NCBI RefSeq assembly: GCF_001598915.1
Contig: NZ_BDAP01000001.1
Location: 1,178,001-1,242,000 of the forward strand
Reading direction: 5' to 3'
Origin: Williamsia muralis NBRC 105860
GTDB taxonomy: Bacteria > Actinomycetota > Actinomycetes > Mycobacteriales > Mycobacteriaceae
DNA: 64,000 nt
The position numbers and the translations under genes were made by a program. Within the stretch, counting starts at the first letter, position 1; each line of letters begins with the position of its first letter. Under the pieces are notes generated by a model. That model was not told the origin of the DNA, searched no databases, and worked only from the letters and a program-made list of their open reading frames with translations. Below are positions 9,278-18,044 of this stretch, piece after piece.

Positions 9278-10369
9278 TCAGCCCCCGATCGCCGACATCG
9301 ACCGTGCGGGCTGGAGGAAGCCTGGCTCGTTGACGCCATGGCCCGGGAGCTTGCCCCACGTGGACTGTCGCCACCGCAGCGCGATTTCCTGATCTGTAGC
9401 GTCAGTTGACTTCAGTAAACTGCGTAGGTCCGTCTCCGAGGTGGCGAACAGGCAATTGCGAAGCTGTCCGTCCGCGGTGAGCCGGGTCCGGTCGCAATCG
9501 CCGCAGAACGGGCGGGTCACGGAGGCGATGACCCCGACTCGGGCAGGCCTCCCGTCGAGCCCGGTATGACCCTCCACGATCCAGCGTTCCGCCGGGGCCG
9601 ACCCACGCGCCACGTCGTCGGGCCGCAGGTCGAAGTCCTGCTGCAGGCGGGCGAGGATCTGGTCGGCGGTGATCATCGAGGTGCGTGACCAGTGGTGTTC
9701 GGCGTCCAGCGGCATCTGCTCGATGATCCGCAGTTGGTAGCCCTTGTCCAGGCACATCTTCAGGAGCGCAGCGGCGTCGTCGAGGCCGCCGGCGGTGTCG
9801 AGCACGGCATTGACCTTCACCGGGGTCAACCCGGCGTCGGCCGCGGCCTCGAGGCCTGCCAACACGTCGGGAAGGCGGTCGCGACGGGTGATGGCAGCGA
9901 ACTTGGCGGCGTCGACGGTGTCCAGGGATACGTTCACCCTGTCCAGGCCGGCAGCTGCCAATCGTTTCGCCTGCCGGGCCAGGCCCAGTCCATTGGTGGT
10001 CAGCGCGATCTCGGGTCGGGGGTCAAGGGCGGCAACCGCTTCGATGATCTCCGGGAGGTCCTTGCGCAGCAGTGGCTCGCCGCCGGTGAACCGGACGGCT
10101 CGTACTCCGAGTTCGCGCACGCCCACCGAGACCGCCCGCACGATCTCGGCAGCTGTCAGAACGTCGTCGCGATCGAGCCAGTCGAGGCCTTCGGCGGGCA
10201 TGCAGTAGGTACAGCGCAGATTGCAGCGGTCGGTCACCGAGACGCGGAGGTCGCGAACAGCGCGCCCGAAGGTGTCCACCATTGGACCGCTGGTGGGCAT
10301 GACGGCGTCTGTCCCGACGGGCGGGCGGGCGGATAAGCCGGCTGGCATACCCAGAGCGATGGCGGTCAC
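9278..10369 (-). CDS. moaA: GTP 3',8-cyclase MoaA (radical SAM)
   Basis: A 363-aa radical SAM enzyme catalysing the first step of molybdopterin synthesis from GTP. The N-terminal 4Fe-4S cluster motif is TDRCNLRCTYC (Cys49, Cys53, Cys56, CX3CX2C). RFTGGEPLLRKDL is the SAM-binding GGEP. The C-terminal second cluster is FCGDCDRTRLTADGQLRNC. It ends in the conserved SAIGG tail, which carries the GG needed for activity. The N-terminal extension (MTAIALGMPAG, then PMVDTFGRA) matches mycobacterial MoaA2, supporting the start at 10369. moaD follows 2 nt downstream. Confidence 0.97.
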   Translation of the reverse strand: MTAIALGMPAGLSARPPVGTDAVMPTSGPMVDTFGRAVRDLRVSVTDRCNLRCTYCMPAEGLDWLDRDDVLTAAEIVRAVSVGVRELGVRAVRFTGGEPLLRKDLPEIIEAVAALDPRPEIALTTNGLGLARQAKRLAAAGLDRVNVSLDTVDAAKFAAITRRDRLPDVLAGLEAAADAGLTPVKVNAVLDTAGGLDDAAALLKMCLDKGYQLRIIEQMPLDAEHHWSRTSMITADQILARLQQDFDLRPDDVARGSAPAERWIVEGHTGLDGRPARVGVIASVTRPFCGDCDRTRLTADGQLRNCLFATSETDLRSLLKSTDATDQEIALRWRQSTWGKLPGHGVNEPGFLQPARSMSAIGG

Positions 10370-10462
10370 CTGTACAAGCCTACGGTGAACGCCCGATCGA
10401 GGTCGGATCCCCGGTGAAAACTGACTACGGTCGTTTTCTGATGGGCGCCGAAGTCGTGGTTG

Positions 10463-10987
10463 CTACGCCCGTCTTTCCAGCGCCCGGAACGCACTGGCGT
10501 GGAACACGAGCGGCTCCTGCGACGGGTCGGCGCGCAACGCCTCGACCTTGAGCAGGACCAGGCTGTGATCGCCGGCCGGTATCTCGTTGTAGATGGTGCA
10601 CGAGAGCTGGGCCACCGCTCCGCCGATGAAGAGTGCCCCGTCGTCGGTCGTTTCCACCCGCAGCCCGGTGAATCGCGCATCGGCCCGGCCCGCGAGCTGC
10701 TTGCACTCGGCGTCCTGATCACGGGCGAACACCGACAGCCCGATGACGGGAGCGTTGCGCAACTTGGGCCACGTCGTCGATTCGTTCTGAACGCAGAGTG
10801 ACACCAGTGGCGGGTTGAGCGACACCGTGGCGAACGAGCTGGCGGCCATGCCGATGGGGTCGCCGTCGCCCTGGTGGCATACGGCGACCACACCGGTCGG
10901 AAAGCAGCTGTATGCAGCGCGGAGTGCCGTGCCGTCACTGGTGGGAGTCAATGCTCCGTCGATTGAGAGCGTCATGTCGTCAGTCAC
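10463..10987 (-). CDS. flavin reductase family protein (FMN-binding split barrel)
   Basis: A 174-aa protein of the flavin reductase-like family (HpaC/HsaB type), which uses NAD(P)H to reduce free FMN or FAD for two-component monooxygenases. Family features include AYSCFPTGVVAV near the N-terminus, GMAASSFATVSLNPPLVSLCVQ with the flavin-phosphate contacts, and a C-terminal DHSLVLLKVEAL segment with the conserved His. The GTG at 10987 overlaps the stop of the upstream membrane-protein gene (GTGA), favouring it over the ATG at 10975. No monooxygenase lies next to it; the StyA-like enzyme in this window is 46 kb away, and pairing between them is only speculation. Confidence 0.82.
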   Translation of the reverse strand: MTDDMTLSIDGALTPTSDGTALRAAYSCFPTGVVAVCHQGDGDPIGMAASSFATVSLNPPLVSLCVQNESTTWPKLRNAPVIGLSVFARDQDAECKQLAGRADARFTGLRVETTDDGALFIGGAVAQLSCTIYNEIPAGDHSLVLLKVEALRADPSQEPLVFHASAFRALERRA

Positions 10988-11235
10988 TGTAGTGGCGACC
11001 TCGAGCCGCGGCCCTGGTGCGCAGCGGCGTTCCGATGGCGTCGCCCTGATCGCAACGCAAAAATCAGCCCGAGCAAAAAGCCGAGCGGGGCACACATGGT
11101 GAGCAGATAGACGAACAGGGGAGCGGTCTCACCGGTGATCGGCGTACTCAGAAACAGCCAGAGCAGTGCGATGACTCCGATGGCGAACAGTCCCACAGCG
11201 GCCCGCAGCAAGAGGCTGCCTTCGGCTTTGCGCAT
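10984..11235 (-). CDS. small integral membrane protein (Rv0870c-like)
   Basis: An 83-aa protein with two predicted transmembrane helices (about 8-30, LLLRAAVGLFAIGVIALLWL; about 38-62, LFVYLLTMCAPLGFLLGLIF) and a basic C-terminal tail (RSGRRHRN). It matches the position and type of Rv0870c. It is divergent from cspB and probably first in an operon with the flavin reductase (4-nt overlap). Function unknown. Confidence 0.7.
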   Translation of the reverse strand: MRKAEGSLLLRAAVGLFAIGVIALLWLFLSTPITGETAPLFVYLLTMCAPLGFLLGLIFALRSGRRHRNAAAHQGRGSRSPLQ

Positions 11236-11311
11236 GTAGACAACGGTAGTGCAGGTTCGAGGCGGCCGAAAACCCGTGTGCTCGGGGGTTGGCCGAGGCG
11301 CTAGACTGACC

Positions 11312-11364
11312 GAACGCGTCCGGCTGGGCCAGTTGCCCGCAGCGGGCGCTTTCGTTTTGGGCAA
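11312..11364 (+). promoter_or_regulatory. cspB promoter -10 and structured 5' leader
   Basis: TAGACT (11312-11317) is a good -10 hexamer. The leader that would follow contains the hairpin GCCCG-CAG-CGGGC (11335-11347) followed by a T-rich run (GCTTTCGTTTT). An alternative pairing, TTGCCC (11333-11338) with GGGCAA (11359-11364), is mutually exclusive with it. Such switchable leaders are known for cold-shock mRNAs; here this is inferred from sequence only. Confidence 0.35.
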
Positions 11365-11388
11365 TGCGAGTAGATGAGGGTGAGCACA

Positions 11389-11802
11389 GTGCCTACCGGC
11401 AAGGTGAAATGGTACGACGCGGAGAAGGGCTTCGGCTTTCTCTCGCAAGATGAGGGCGAAGACGTCTATGTGCGCTCGTCCGCGCTCCCCGATGGGACCG
11501 AGGCGCTCAAACCCGGCCAGCGGGTCGAGTTCGGCATGGCAGCGGGCCGTCGCGGCCCACAGGCGTTGACGGTCAAGGTTCTCGATCCGGCTCCCAGCGT
11601 TGCCAAGAACACGCGGGAAGCGCGCAAGGAACAGCCCAAGCGGCACAGTCCTGATGAGCTGCACGGCATGGTGGCCGACCTGATCACGTTGCTGGAAGGC
11701 AAGATTCAGCCGGATCTGCGCAAGGGCCGATACCCCGACCGCAAGACCGCCGCCCGGATCTCCGAGGTGGTGCGGGCCGTTGCCCGGGAGCTCGAGACCT
11801 AG
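11389..11802 (+). CDS. cspB: cold-shock domain protein CspB-like, long form
   Basis: A 137-aa protein with a cold-shock OB-fold domain (about 1-63). RNP-1-like KGFGFLS and RNP-2-like VYVRSS are present. A basic linker and a helical C-terminal domain (about 80-137, [22 protein letters not shown]) follow, as in Rv0871 of mycobacteria; classical CspA proteins stop at about 67 aa. It is expected to bind single-stranded RNA/DNA in the cytoplasm. The GTG at 11389 is chosen because GAGGGTGAG lies 5-13 nt upstream and the resulting [11 protein letters not shown]-terminus fits the family; an ATG at 11374 sits inside that Shine-Dalgarno region. Confidence 0.9.
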   Translation: MPTGKVKWYDAEKGFGFLSQDEGEDVYVRSSALPDGTEALKPGQRVEFGMAAGRRGPQALTVKVLDPAPSVAKNTREARKEQPKRHSPDELHGMVADLITLLEGKIQPDLRKGRYPDRKTAARISEVVRAVARELET

Positions 11803-11823
11803 CAGTACTCGTGTGACACCGCT

Positions 11824-11841
11824 GCCGGTTCTCCAACCGGC
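11824..11841. terminator. short hairpin between convergent genes
   Basis: GCCGGTT-CTCC-AACCGGC gives a 7-bp stem with a 4-nt loop between the convergent cspB and DUF2771 stops. There is no U-tract in either direction, so termination activity is uncertain. Confidence 0.35.
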
Positions 11842-11868
11842 CGGATCTTCGACCAGCCGGATTTCGAA

Positions 11869-12405
11869 CTAGTCGGACGCTGGGACATCAACACCGTCGG
11901 GAAGGGTGTCGATGCCCCAGATCCCGCGTGGGATGAAGCCGCCCGCGTCTTCTTTCTGTGACGGCTGCTTGATCTCGATCGTCGCCAGGATCCGGTCGCG
12001 GGTCGAGGCGAGGGTGAATGTGCGTTTGCTGTCGCTGCGGTAGAAGACCTCGGCGGTGTTGTCGAACCCGTCTTTGGTGAGGTACTGCACCACCAGCGTC
12101 CAGGGCCCGACGGACAGGTCACTCGACAGCGACACCATCACCGCGTCGCCGACCGGCACGGGGATCCGCGCCGGCTTGTTGGTCGGCGATCCTTCGCAGT
12201 TCGTCACCTCGATGGAGCAATAGATCAGCGGCTCAACGGTGATCAGTGTGTTGCCGTTCGCGACATGCAGATACGGAACGTCGTTGTCCTCGTGTCCGGA
12301 GGCCAACGCGGCCACCGAGCCGCCGATGACGGCGACGAGCAACAGAACGGTGATGACGGCGATCGCGAAGAACTTCTTCTCGCCTGTGGTCAAGCGTGCG
12401 CTCAT
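11869..12405 (-). CDS. DUF2771 family exported/membrane-anchored protein
   Basis: A 178-aa protein with one N-terminal transmembrane segment or signal anchor (about 11-35, FFAIAVITVLLLVAVIGGSVAAL) and an extracytoplasmic beta-rich domain with two cysteines (YCSIEVTNC). It matches the mycobacterial Rv0875c type. The ATG at 12405 (MSARLTTGEKK) follows the MFS stop by 10 nt, with a weak GGGA upstream. An earlier in-frame start would overlap the MFS gene. Same transcript as the MFS gene; function unknown. Confidence 0.75.
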   Translation of the reverse strand: MSARLTTGEKKFFAIAVITVLLLVAVIGGSVAALASGHEDNDVPYLHVANGNTLITVEPLIYCSIEVTNCEGSPTNKPARIPVPVGDAVMVSLSSDLSVGPWTLVVQYLTKDGFDNTAEVFYRSDSKRTFTLASTRDRILATIEIKQPSQKEDAGGFIPRGIWGIDTLPDGVDVPASD

Positions 12406-12415
12406 GTATCCCAAC

Positions 12416-14416
12416 TCATCGGTCTCCGCCGCCCTTGTTCCAGGCCTCGCGGATGTGCGGATCGACATGGATTGCGCCGGTGGGCATGGTCATGTCTGGC
12501 CGCTTGCCGCCGAATCCGGGGACCAGCGTAGAGCCCCGGTTGGTGACGAAGGTCTGCACCAGGCCCAGGGCCAGCAATCCTGCGACGACTCCGAAGCCGA
12601 TGGTGAGGTTCGGCGGGAGCAGCACGCCGAGGGATGCGCCGAACACCCAGCTCATCTGCAGGACGGTCTCAGAGCGACCGAAAGCCGAGGCCCGGGATTC
12701 GTCCGGAAGGTCGTTCTGGATGGACGAGTCAAGGCAGACCTTGCCGATGGCGCTGGTTCCCGAGGCGACGAGCGCCGCGATGGCCACGAACAGCAGGCTG
12801 CCGAACGCTGCGGCCAATGCCGCGACCGCGACGCAGGCACCGGTCACCATCACGATGATGCGCTCGGGGTTCTTCAGCTCCAGTCGTGTGCCGGTGGCGT
12901 TCCCGATGAAGTTCCCGATGCCGGCGGCCGCGCCGACCGCGCCGAGCATGGCGACCTGGGCCCAGCCGCTGCCGCCACCCTGCTGCGACTTCGCGTAGAA
13001 GGCGATGAACAGGGTCAGGAAGCCGGTCAGGATGCGGATGGTGCCGTTGCCCCAGAGACCGACGAGTACGTTGCGGCCCAGGGGCTGACGCATCGTGGCC
13101 GCCAGGGCCTTGACCGGAGAGGCCTTCTCGCCGGATTGTTTTGCGCTCGGTGGCTGTGCGCCACCAGGCGGGGGGTACTGGGCAGGATCGGGGCGTCGCA
13201 AGGGATCGCGTGCCGGTTCACCGTGGTAGGTCAGTGTGGTGGGGACCTCGCCCGCGGTGACCTCCACCCAGGACGGGATGCGCATGCACAGCACGGCGCC
13301 GGCGACGGTGATGATGGCCAGCCACACCATGGCGCCGGGCAGGTGCAGAGGAAGGACCTTGGCCAGCAACACTTCACACAGTGCTGCCACACCACCGCCG
13401 AGGATCGTTCCGCCCACCAACCCGAATGTGGTCAGTCGGGAGTTGACCCGGACCAGGTCGATGGTCGGCGGTAGGACACGCGGTGTGACGGCCGACTTGA
13501 GCACGCCGAATGACTTGGACAGCACCAACATTCCGAGTGCGCATGGGTAGAGCACCCAGGGGTCGTAGGTCAGCTGGTTCGCGGCGTCGTCCCAACCGCA
13601 GTTCGCCATCACCAGCAGGGCCAGCACGGTGCGCCCGGCGAAGGTGCCGGCCATCGCGATCCGACGGCCACGCTGGAGTTTGTCGAGCATCGGCCCGATC
13701 AGTGGGGCGATGATCGCGAACGGCGCGATGGTCAGCAACAGGTAGAGACCGACCTTGCCTTTCGATTCCGCGCTTGCGGCGGCGAAGAACAAGGTGTTGG
13801 CCAACGCGATCGTCATCGCGGCGTCGACTGCGAAGTTGACCACCGTCGGATAGGTCAACGCGGTCAGACCGGAACGGTCGGCACCGTCGGCGGTGGCGGC
13901 CTGATGAATCTTGCCCAGGCCCTTCGATGTCAGCTCCCGGCCTCGAAGCGCGGCAACGCGAGTGACGGTGAGTTTGCGGGGCATTGCCCGGCCGCCGGAT
14001 TCCTCGCGGTGGTAGTCGGTCTCGTCCAGTGGCGGCAGATGCGGGTTGCGCGATGTCTGCTGGCGGGTGTCGTTCCGGCGGCTGTCGTCGTGAGGGGGGA
14101 ACGCCGCGGTGGACGCGGGCGGCGGACCGCCTTGAGCAGGACCACCGTTGGGAGGCCCACTGGGCGGTCGCGGGCCACGCGGTGGCATGGGGGGCTGGCC
14201 GCCGCGCGGATAGGAGGGCTGACCCCCAGGACGTGGCTGGCGGGTTCCCGGCGTCGAGCCGTCCACCGGGTAATTGGCCGAACCCGGATGCGCTGCGGGC
14301 CCCGGTCGTGGCGGCTGGCGGGGGTCTTGCCCGGCGGGGTCGGCGGGGCGCTGAGTGCCTCTGCCCCTGCCCGAGGAGGTCGTACGAGGATCGTGTGGTT
14401 GATTTCCTCGGTTCAC
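12416..14416 (-). CDS. MFS transporter with long proline-rich N-terminus (Rv0876c family)
   Basis: A 666-aa protein. The first ~145 residues are cytoplasmic, rich in Pro/Gly/Arg and of low complexity (PRGGQPPMPPRGPRPPSG). About 12 transmembrane helices follow (about 190-640), with a hydrophilic central loop around residues 400-430. It resembles Rv0876c, a conserved actinobacterial MFS protein without an assigned substrate. The start is GTG at 14416, divergent from DUF3027 with 82 bp between. A GAGGAAA lies inside the coding start rather than upstream, so no clear ribosome binding site. Confidence 0.85.
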   Translation of the reverse strand: MNRGNQPHDPRTTSSGRGRGTQRPADPAGQDPRQPPRPGPAAHPGSANYPVDGSTPGTRQPRPGGQPSYPRGGQPPMPPRGPRPPSGPPNGGPAQGGPPPASTAAFPPHDDSRRNDTRQQTSRNPHLPPLDETDYHREESGGRAMPRKLTVTRVAALRGRELTSKGLGKIHQAATADGADRSGLTALTYPTVVNFAVDAAMTIALANTLFFAAASAESKGKVGLYLLLTIAPFAIIAPLIGPMLDKLQRGRRIAMAGTFAGRTVLALLVMANCGWDDAANQLTYDPWVLYPCALGMLVLSKSFGVLKSAVTPRVLPPTIDLVRVNSRLTTFGLVGGTILGGGVAALCEVLLAKVLPLHLPGAMVWLAIITVAGAVLCMRIPSWVEVTAGEVPTTLTYHGEPARDPLRRPDPAQYPPPGGAQPPSAKQSGEKASPVKALAATMRQPLGRNVLVGLWGNGTIRILTGFLTLFIAFYAKSQQGGGSGWAQVAMLGAVGAAAGIGNFIGNATGTRLELKNPERIIVMVTGACVAVAALAAAFGSLLFVAIAALVASGTSAIGKVCLDSSIQNDLPDESRASAFGRSETVLQMSWVFGASLGVLLPPNLTIGFGVVAGLLALGLVQTFVTNRGSTLVPGFGGKRPDMTMPTGAIHVDPHIREAWNKGGGDR

Positions 14417-14498
14417 TTTCCCGATTGTTCCCTATCCGACGCAGGCCTACCAACCCTCGGGCACTTGCGGCGCGCCCCGATACGGCACACTGGAGGAC

Positions 14499-15323
14499 GT
14501 GAACGCGGTTACCGAGCAGACAGACGCAGTGACTGATCACGACGGGCCCGGCAGTCATGTCGACCAGGAGAGGGATGACGCCGAGCAGAAACGCGTGGAA
14601 GCGCTGCTGACTGCGGCCGTCTCGCAGGCGAGGGCCGCGATCGACGCCGACGACAAAGAGGTCGGTGACCACCTCGAAGCGGTCACCGAGGCCGCCTTCA
14701 CGGTCACCCACTACTTTGCCGCCCAGGTGCCCGGCTACCGCGGATGGCAGTGGTGTGTGGTCCTGGCCGGATGCCCTGGCTGCGACGACGTCACGGTCAA
14801 CGAGGTGGCCTTGCTGCCGGGTTCCACCGCACTGACCGCGCCGGAATGGGTTCCGTGGGCCGAGCGGGTGCGGCCGGGAGACCTGAACCCCGGAGATCTG
14901 CTGGCCACGCCCGCCGACGACCCACGCCTTGTCCCGGGGTACGTCGACAACGACGACAACGACCCCTTCAGCGAAGAGTCCGCTGTGGCGACCGAACTGG
15001 GTCTGGGCCGCAAACGACTGCTGAGCCGCGAGGGTCGGCTCGAGGCGGCTTCGCGGTGGGTCGAGGGTGAGCACGGTCCCGCTTCCGAGATGGCGAGGAG
15101 CGCCCGGCACAACTGCGGCACCTGCGGTTTCTACCTCCCCGTTGTCGGTTCGCTGCGCGCCGCGTTCGGTGTGTGCGCCAACGAATACGCCGCGGACGGT
15201 CGTGTGGTGCACGCCGAGTACGGGTGCGGCGCCCACTCGGACGTCGAGGCGCCCACCGGCGGCGGAAGCCCTGCCTACGATGCCTACGACGACGGCGCGG
15301 TTGAGATCCACGCCAACTCCTGA
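14499..15323 (+). CDS. DUF3027 protein (Rv0877 family), probable zinc-binding
   Basis: A 274-aa conserved actinobacterial protein. Cysteine pairs in AGCPGCDDV (about 90), NCGTCGFYLP (about 205-214) and VCANEYAADG...YGCGAHSD (about 225-250) suggest one or two structural zinc sites. The start is GTG at 14499 with GGAGGA about 6 nt upstream. The stop is 6 nt before the GHKL ATPase gene, so the two are probably co-transcribed. The protein is soluble with an acidic N-terminus. Function unknown. Confidence 0.8.
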   Translation: MNAVTEQTDAVTDHDGPGSHVDQERDDAEQKRVEALLTAAVSQARAAIDADDKEVGDHLEAVTEAAFTVTHYFAAQVPGYRGWQWCVVLAGCPGCDDVTVNEVALLPGSTALTAPEWVPWAERVRPGDLNPGDLLATPADDPRLVPGYVDNDDNDPFSEESAVATELGLGRKRLLSREGRLEAASRWVEGEHGPASEMARSARHNCGTCGFYLPVVGSLRAAFGVCANEYAADGRVVHAEYGCGAHSDVEAPTGGGSPAYDAYDDGAVEIHANS

Positions 15324-15329
15324 CCCGTC

Positions 15330-18044
15330 GTGCAGCTGTCCGACCCGTTCGGCCTCGGCCGTCTGCGCGACTCGATTCTCGGGTCGTGGCTCACCTCGCC
15401 CACCCGTCTGCGTGAAGACACTGCTGCCGAAACAGATCTCGTCGGCGTCGGGTATCGCGATCGCCTGCTGACCGAGCTGGTCGCCAACGCCGCCGATGCC
15501 GCGACGGCTGCCGGGATCATCGGTTCGGTTCGTGTGTGGCACGACGGTCGGTGGCTGCACATCGCGAACACCGGCGCACCTGTCGACTCCGACGGTGCCG
15601 CTGCCCTGACGGCGCTGCGTTCCTCGAGCAAACACGGCGACGGCTTGATCGGACGGTTCGGGGTGGGGTTCACCGCTGTTGCCGCGGTGACGCGTCATGT
15701 CGAGATCCGTTCGAAGACCGGATCATTCGAGTTCTCAGCCGAACGCACGCGTGCCGAACTGGCCGCGAACGGGGCGGTTGTGGAGCAGGTGCCGACGCTG
15801 CGCCTGGCCTGGCCGATCGACACCGCGCCGATCGACGGCTTCGACACCGAGGTGGTGATGGAGATCGACAACTCGATCGACATGGCCGCGATGTTCGACG
15901 GTTTTGCCACCGAAAGTGTGCAATTGCTGCTCGAGCTCGAATCGATCGACACGATAACCCTGCCCGACAACACCTTTCGACGCGTCCGCGAGGGCGACAC
16001 CATCTCCGTCGGCGGTGCGAGCTGGCGTGAGCTCGTGGCGCCGCGCGCCCGCTGGTTGCTCCCGCTGCGCGACGGCAGGCCGGTTCGCGTGCGTCGCGAT
16101 GTGTTGCGTGCGCCCACCCGCACCGACGTCGAGCTCACCGTGCCGGCCATCTGTGTCGGCGATGTGCAGCTGACGGCTGATCGTCGTGGGCTGCACCCCG
16201 ACGCCGACATAGCCGTGTTGGCAGAGGGTTACGCACAGATCGTGGCCGAGCTGCCCATCGATCAGCGAATGGGGCTCGTCCCGGCGCCGGGGTTCGCGGC
16301 CGGACGCGACGACGAACGACTGCGTGAAGCGCTGATCGCCGAGTTGGCCGGGCACGCCTGGGTTCCGGGTGCCGAGGGCGACGACCTGATCGCCTCCCGG
16401 GCCGAGGTACTGCCCGACCTCACCGCCGGGCTCGCCGGCCTCTTGGGCGAGGTCATCACGACGCTGGTGCATCCCGACCTGTCCGGCCGGGGCTCGCTCA
16501 GCACGCTGAGGTCGGTGGGTGTGACGGAGATCGGTCTGGCGGAGGTGGCCGAACGGCTCACCGGTCTGGAACGCGAACCAGGGTGGTGGGGCGACCTCTA
16601 CGCCGAGTTGTCGGTGGTGGCACAGGGCCAGGTCGACGAACTAGGGGCGCTCCCGGTGCCCTTGACCGACGGACGGACACTTCCCGGTGCCCGCGGAACC
16701 GTGCTGCCGCCGTACCGCGGCGACGAGGATGCCGACGTTGTCGCCCCCAGCTGGCTCCCGACCGTCCATCCTGCGGCGAACCACGATCTGCTCGAACGGC
16801 TCGGTGCTCAGCGGATCACGGTGGGGGAGATGCTGTCCGACCCAGCCCTGCGCGCTGAGATCGACGAGGATCCGGCCGATGAACGTCTGGTGCGGAGTGT
16901 GCTCGGTTTGCTCCGCGCGGCTCCGGACGTGGTGGTCCCGACCTGGCTGGGTCAGTTGCAGCTCCCCACCGATGACGACGACGTGCGACCGGCGGACGAG
17001 CTGCTGTTGCCGGGCAGTCCGCTTTCGGCTGTGCTGATCGATGATTCGCCGTTCGGGATCGTCTCGGCCGATCTGGTGGAGGAGTTCGGCCAGGCGGCGT
17101 TTCGCGCTCTGGGCGTGGGTTGGGACTTCACGGTGCTGCGTGAGGAGTATCCGACCGGCCCCGACCACGACCTGCCCGACGAAGAGCAGTGGTGGAACAC
17201 ACTGGACGATCCGCCCCAGACGCTGTCGGCCGTCCGCGATCTCGACCTGGTCGACCCCGACCGCTGGCCGGAGGCGCTGAGTTTGCTGGTCGAATCTGCC
17301 GACGCGGCAACGTTGTTGGCCGATCGTTCCGGGTACACCTGCTGGTGGCTGCGACACTATGCGGTGGTCGACGGCGTACCGCTCGGGGGCTGGCGTGCAC
17401 CGAGCGACCTGACCGTCGCAGGCCTGCTCGACCCCATCGATCACCCGCATGGTGACGAGATCTCCGGCGCGCTCGGCAATGCCGATGTCGAGGACATCGA
17501 CGCGGCTCGGCTCATCCTGAACCGGCTGTCCACGGCCGACCGCGCGGTCTCACCGCTGGTGGCGGCCACAGCACACACTGCCCTCGCCGAGGCGCTGCGG
17601 GCCGGCCGCATCGAGCTGGACGACATCGAACCACCAACGGCTGCAAGAACTCTCGCCGGAGACGTGGCGCAGGACGCGGTTGTCCTCGACGCTCCCTGGC
17701 TCGCCGCCGCCATCGACCCCGGTCGACTCATCACCGTGGTGCCGTCGCAGATCGGGCTGGCATCGGCGCTCGCCGACCTGCTCGACATGCCGCTGGCGAC
17801 CGAGGAGTTCACTGCAGTACCGGTGCAGGAGGGCAGGCCGTCCACATGGGAGGCCGAGCCCGGCGCGTTGCGTTCGGCGTTGATGCAGAGCAGGCCGCTG
17901 CCCACCGGTCCCATCCGGGTCCACGATGAATTGCTAGTCGAGGTGCACCACGACGGCACCACGAGTCGACGCCGGGTTCCGTTCTGGCGCGATCAGAAAG
18001 GGGCGCTCCACATCGATGCCGAGTTCCACGTCATCCCTGACTGA
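15330..18044 (+). CDS. GHKL ATPase, sacsin/Hsp90 N-terminal-like, large protein
   Basis: A 904-aa protein with an N-terminal Bergerat (GHKL) ATP-binding domain: N-box ELVANAADA (49-57, Asn53 for Mg), G1 box degenerate as IANTGAPVD (the usual Asp is Asn80), and G2 box GRFGVGF (108-114). The remaining ~700 residues have no recognised domain and are rich in acidic and hydrophobic repeats. Actinobacterial members are annotated as sacsin N-terminal-like or Hsp90-like. The start is GTG at 15330, 6 nt after DUF3027. It occupies the gap where mycobacteria have a PPE gene (Rv0878c). Possible chaperone-like or stress/defence role; no direct evidence. Confidence 0.8.
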   Translation: MQLSDPFGLGRLRDSILGSWLTSPTRLREDTAAETDLVGVGYRDRLLTELVANAADAATAAGIIGSVRVWHDGRWLHIANTGAPVDSDGAAALTALRSSSKHGDGLIGRFGVGFTAVAAVTRHVEIRSKTGSFEFSAERTRAELAANGAVVEQVPTLRLAWPIDTAPIDGFDTEVVMEIDNSIDMAAMFDGFATESVQLLLELESIDTITLPDNTFRRVREGDTISVGGASWRELVAPRARWLLPLRDGRPVRVRRDVLRAPTRTDVELTVPAICVGDVQLTADRRGLHPDADIAVLAEGYAQIVAELPIDQRMGLVPAPGFAAGRDDERLREALIAELAGHAWVPGAEGDDLIASRAEVLPDLTAGLAGLLGEVITTLVHPDLSGRGSLSTLRSVGVTEIGLAEVAERLTGLEREPGWWGDLYAELSVVAQGQVDELGALPVPLTDGRTLPGARGTVLPPYRGDEDADVVAPSWLPTVHPAANHDLLERLGAQRITVGEMLSDPALRAEIDEDPADERLVRSVLGLLRAAPDVVVPTWLGQLQLPTDDDDVRPADELLLPGSPLSAVLIDDSPFGIVSADLVEEFGQAAFRALGVGWDFTVLREEYPTGPDHDLPDEEQWWNTLDDPPQTLSAVRDLDLVDPDRWPEALSLLVESADAATLLADRSGYTCWWLRHYAVVDGVPLGGWRAPSDLTVAGLLDPIDHPHGDEISGALGNADVEDIDAARLILNRLSTADRAVSPLVAATAHTALAEALRAGRIELDDIEPPTAARTLAGDVAQDAVVLDAPWLAAAIDPGRLITVVPSQIGLASALADLLDMPLATEEFTAVPVQEGRPSTWEAEPGALRSALMQSRPLPTGPIRVHDELLVEVHHDGTTSRRRVPFWRDQKGALHIDAEFHVIPD

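Noticed and set aside
13374-15698. 774-codon open frame on the minus strand spanning the MFS and DUF3027 region
   Set aside because: Antisense or out-of-frame reading of high-GC genes; composition is Arg/Gly/Val-rich without any recognisable domain, and real genes with family matches cover the same DNA.
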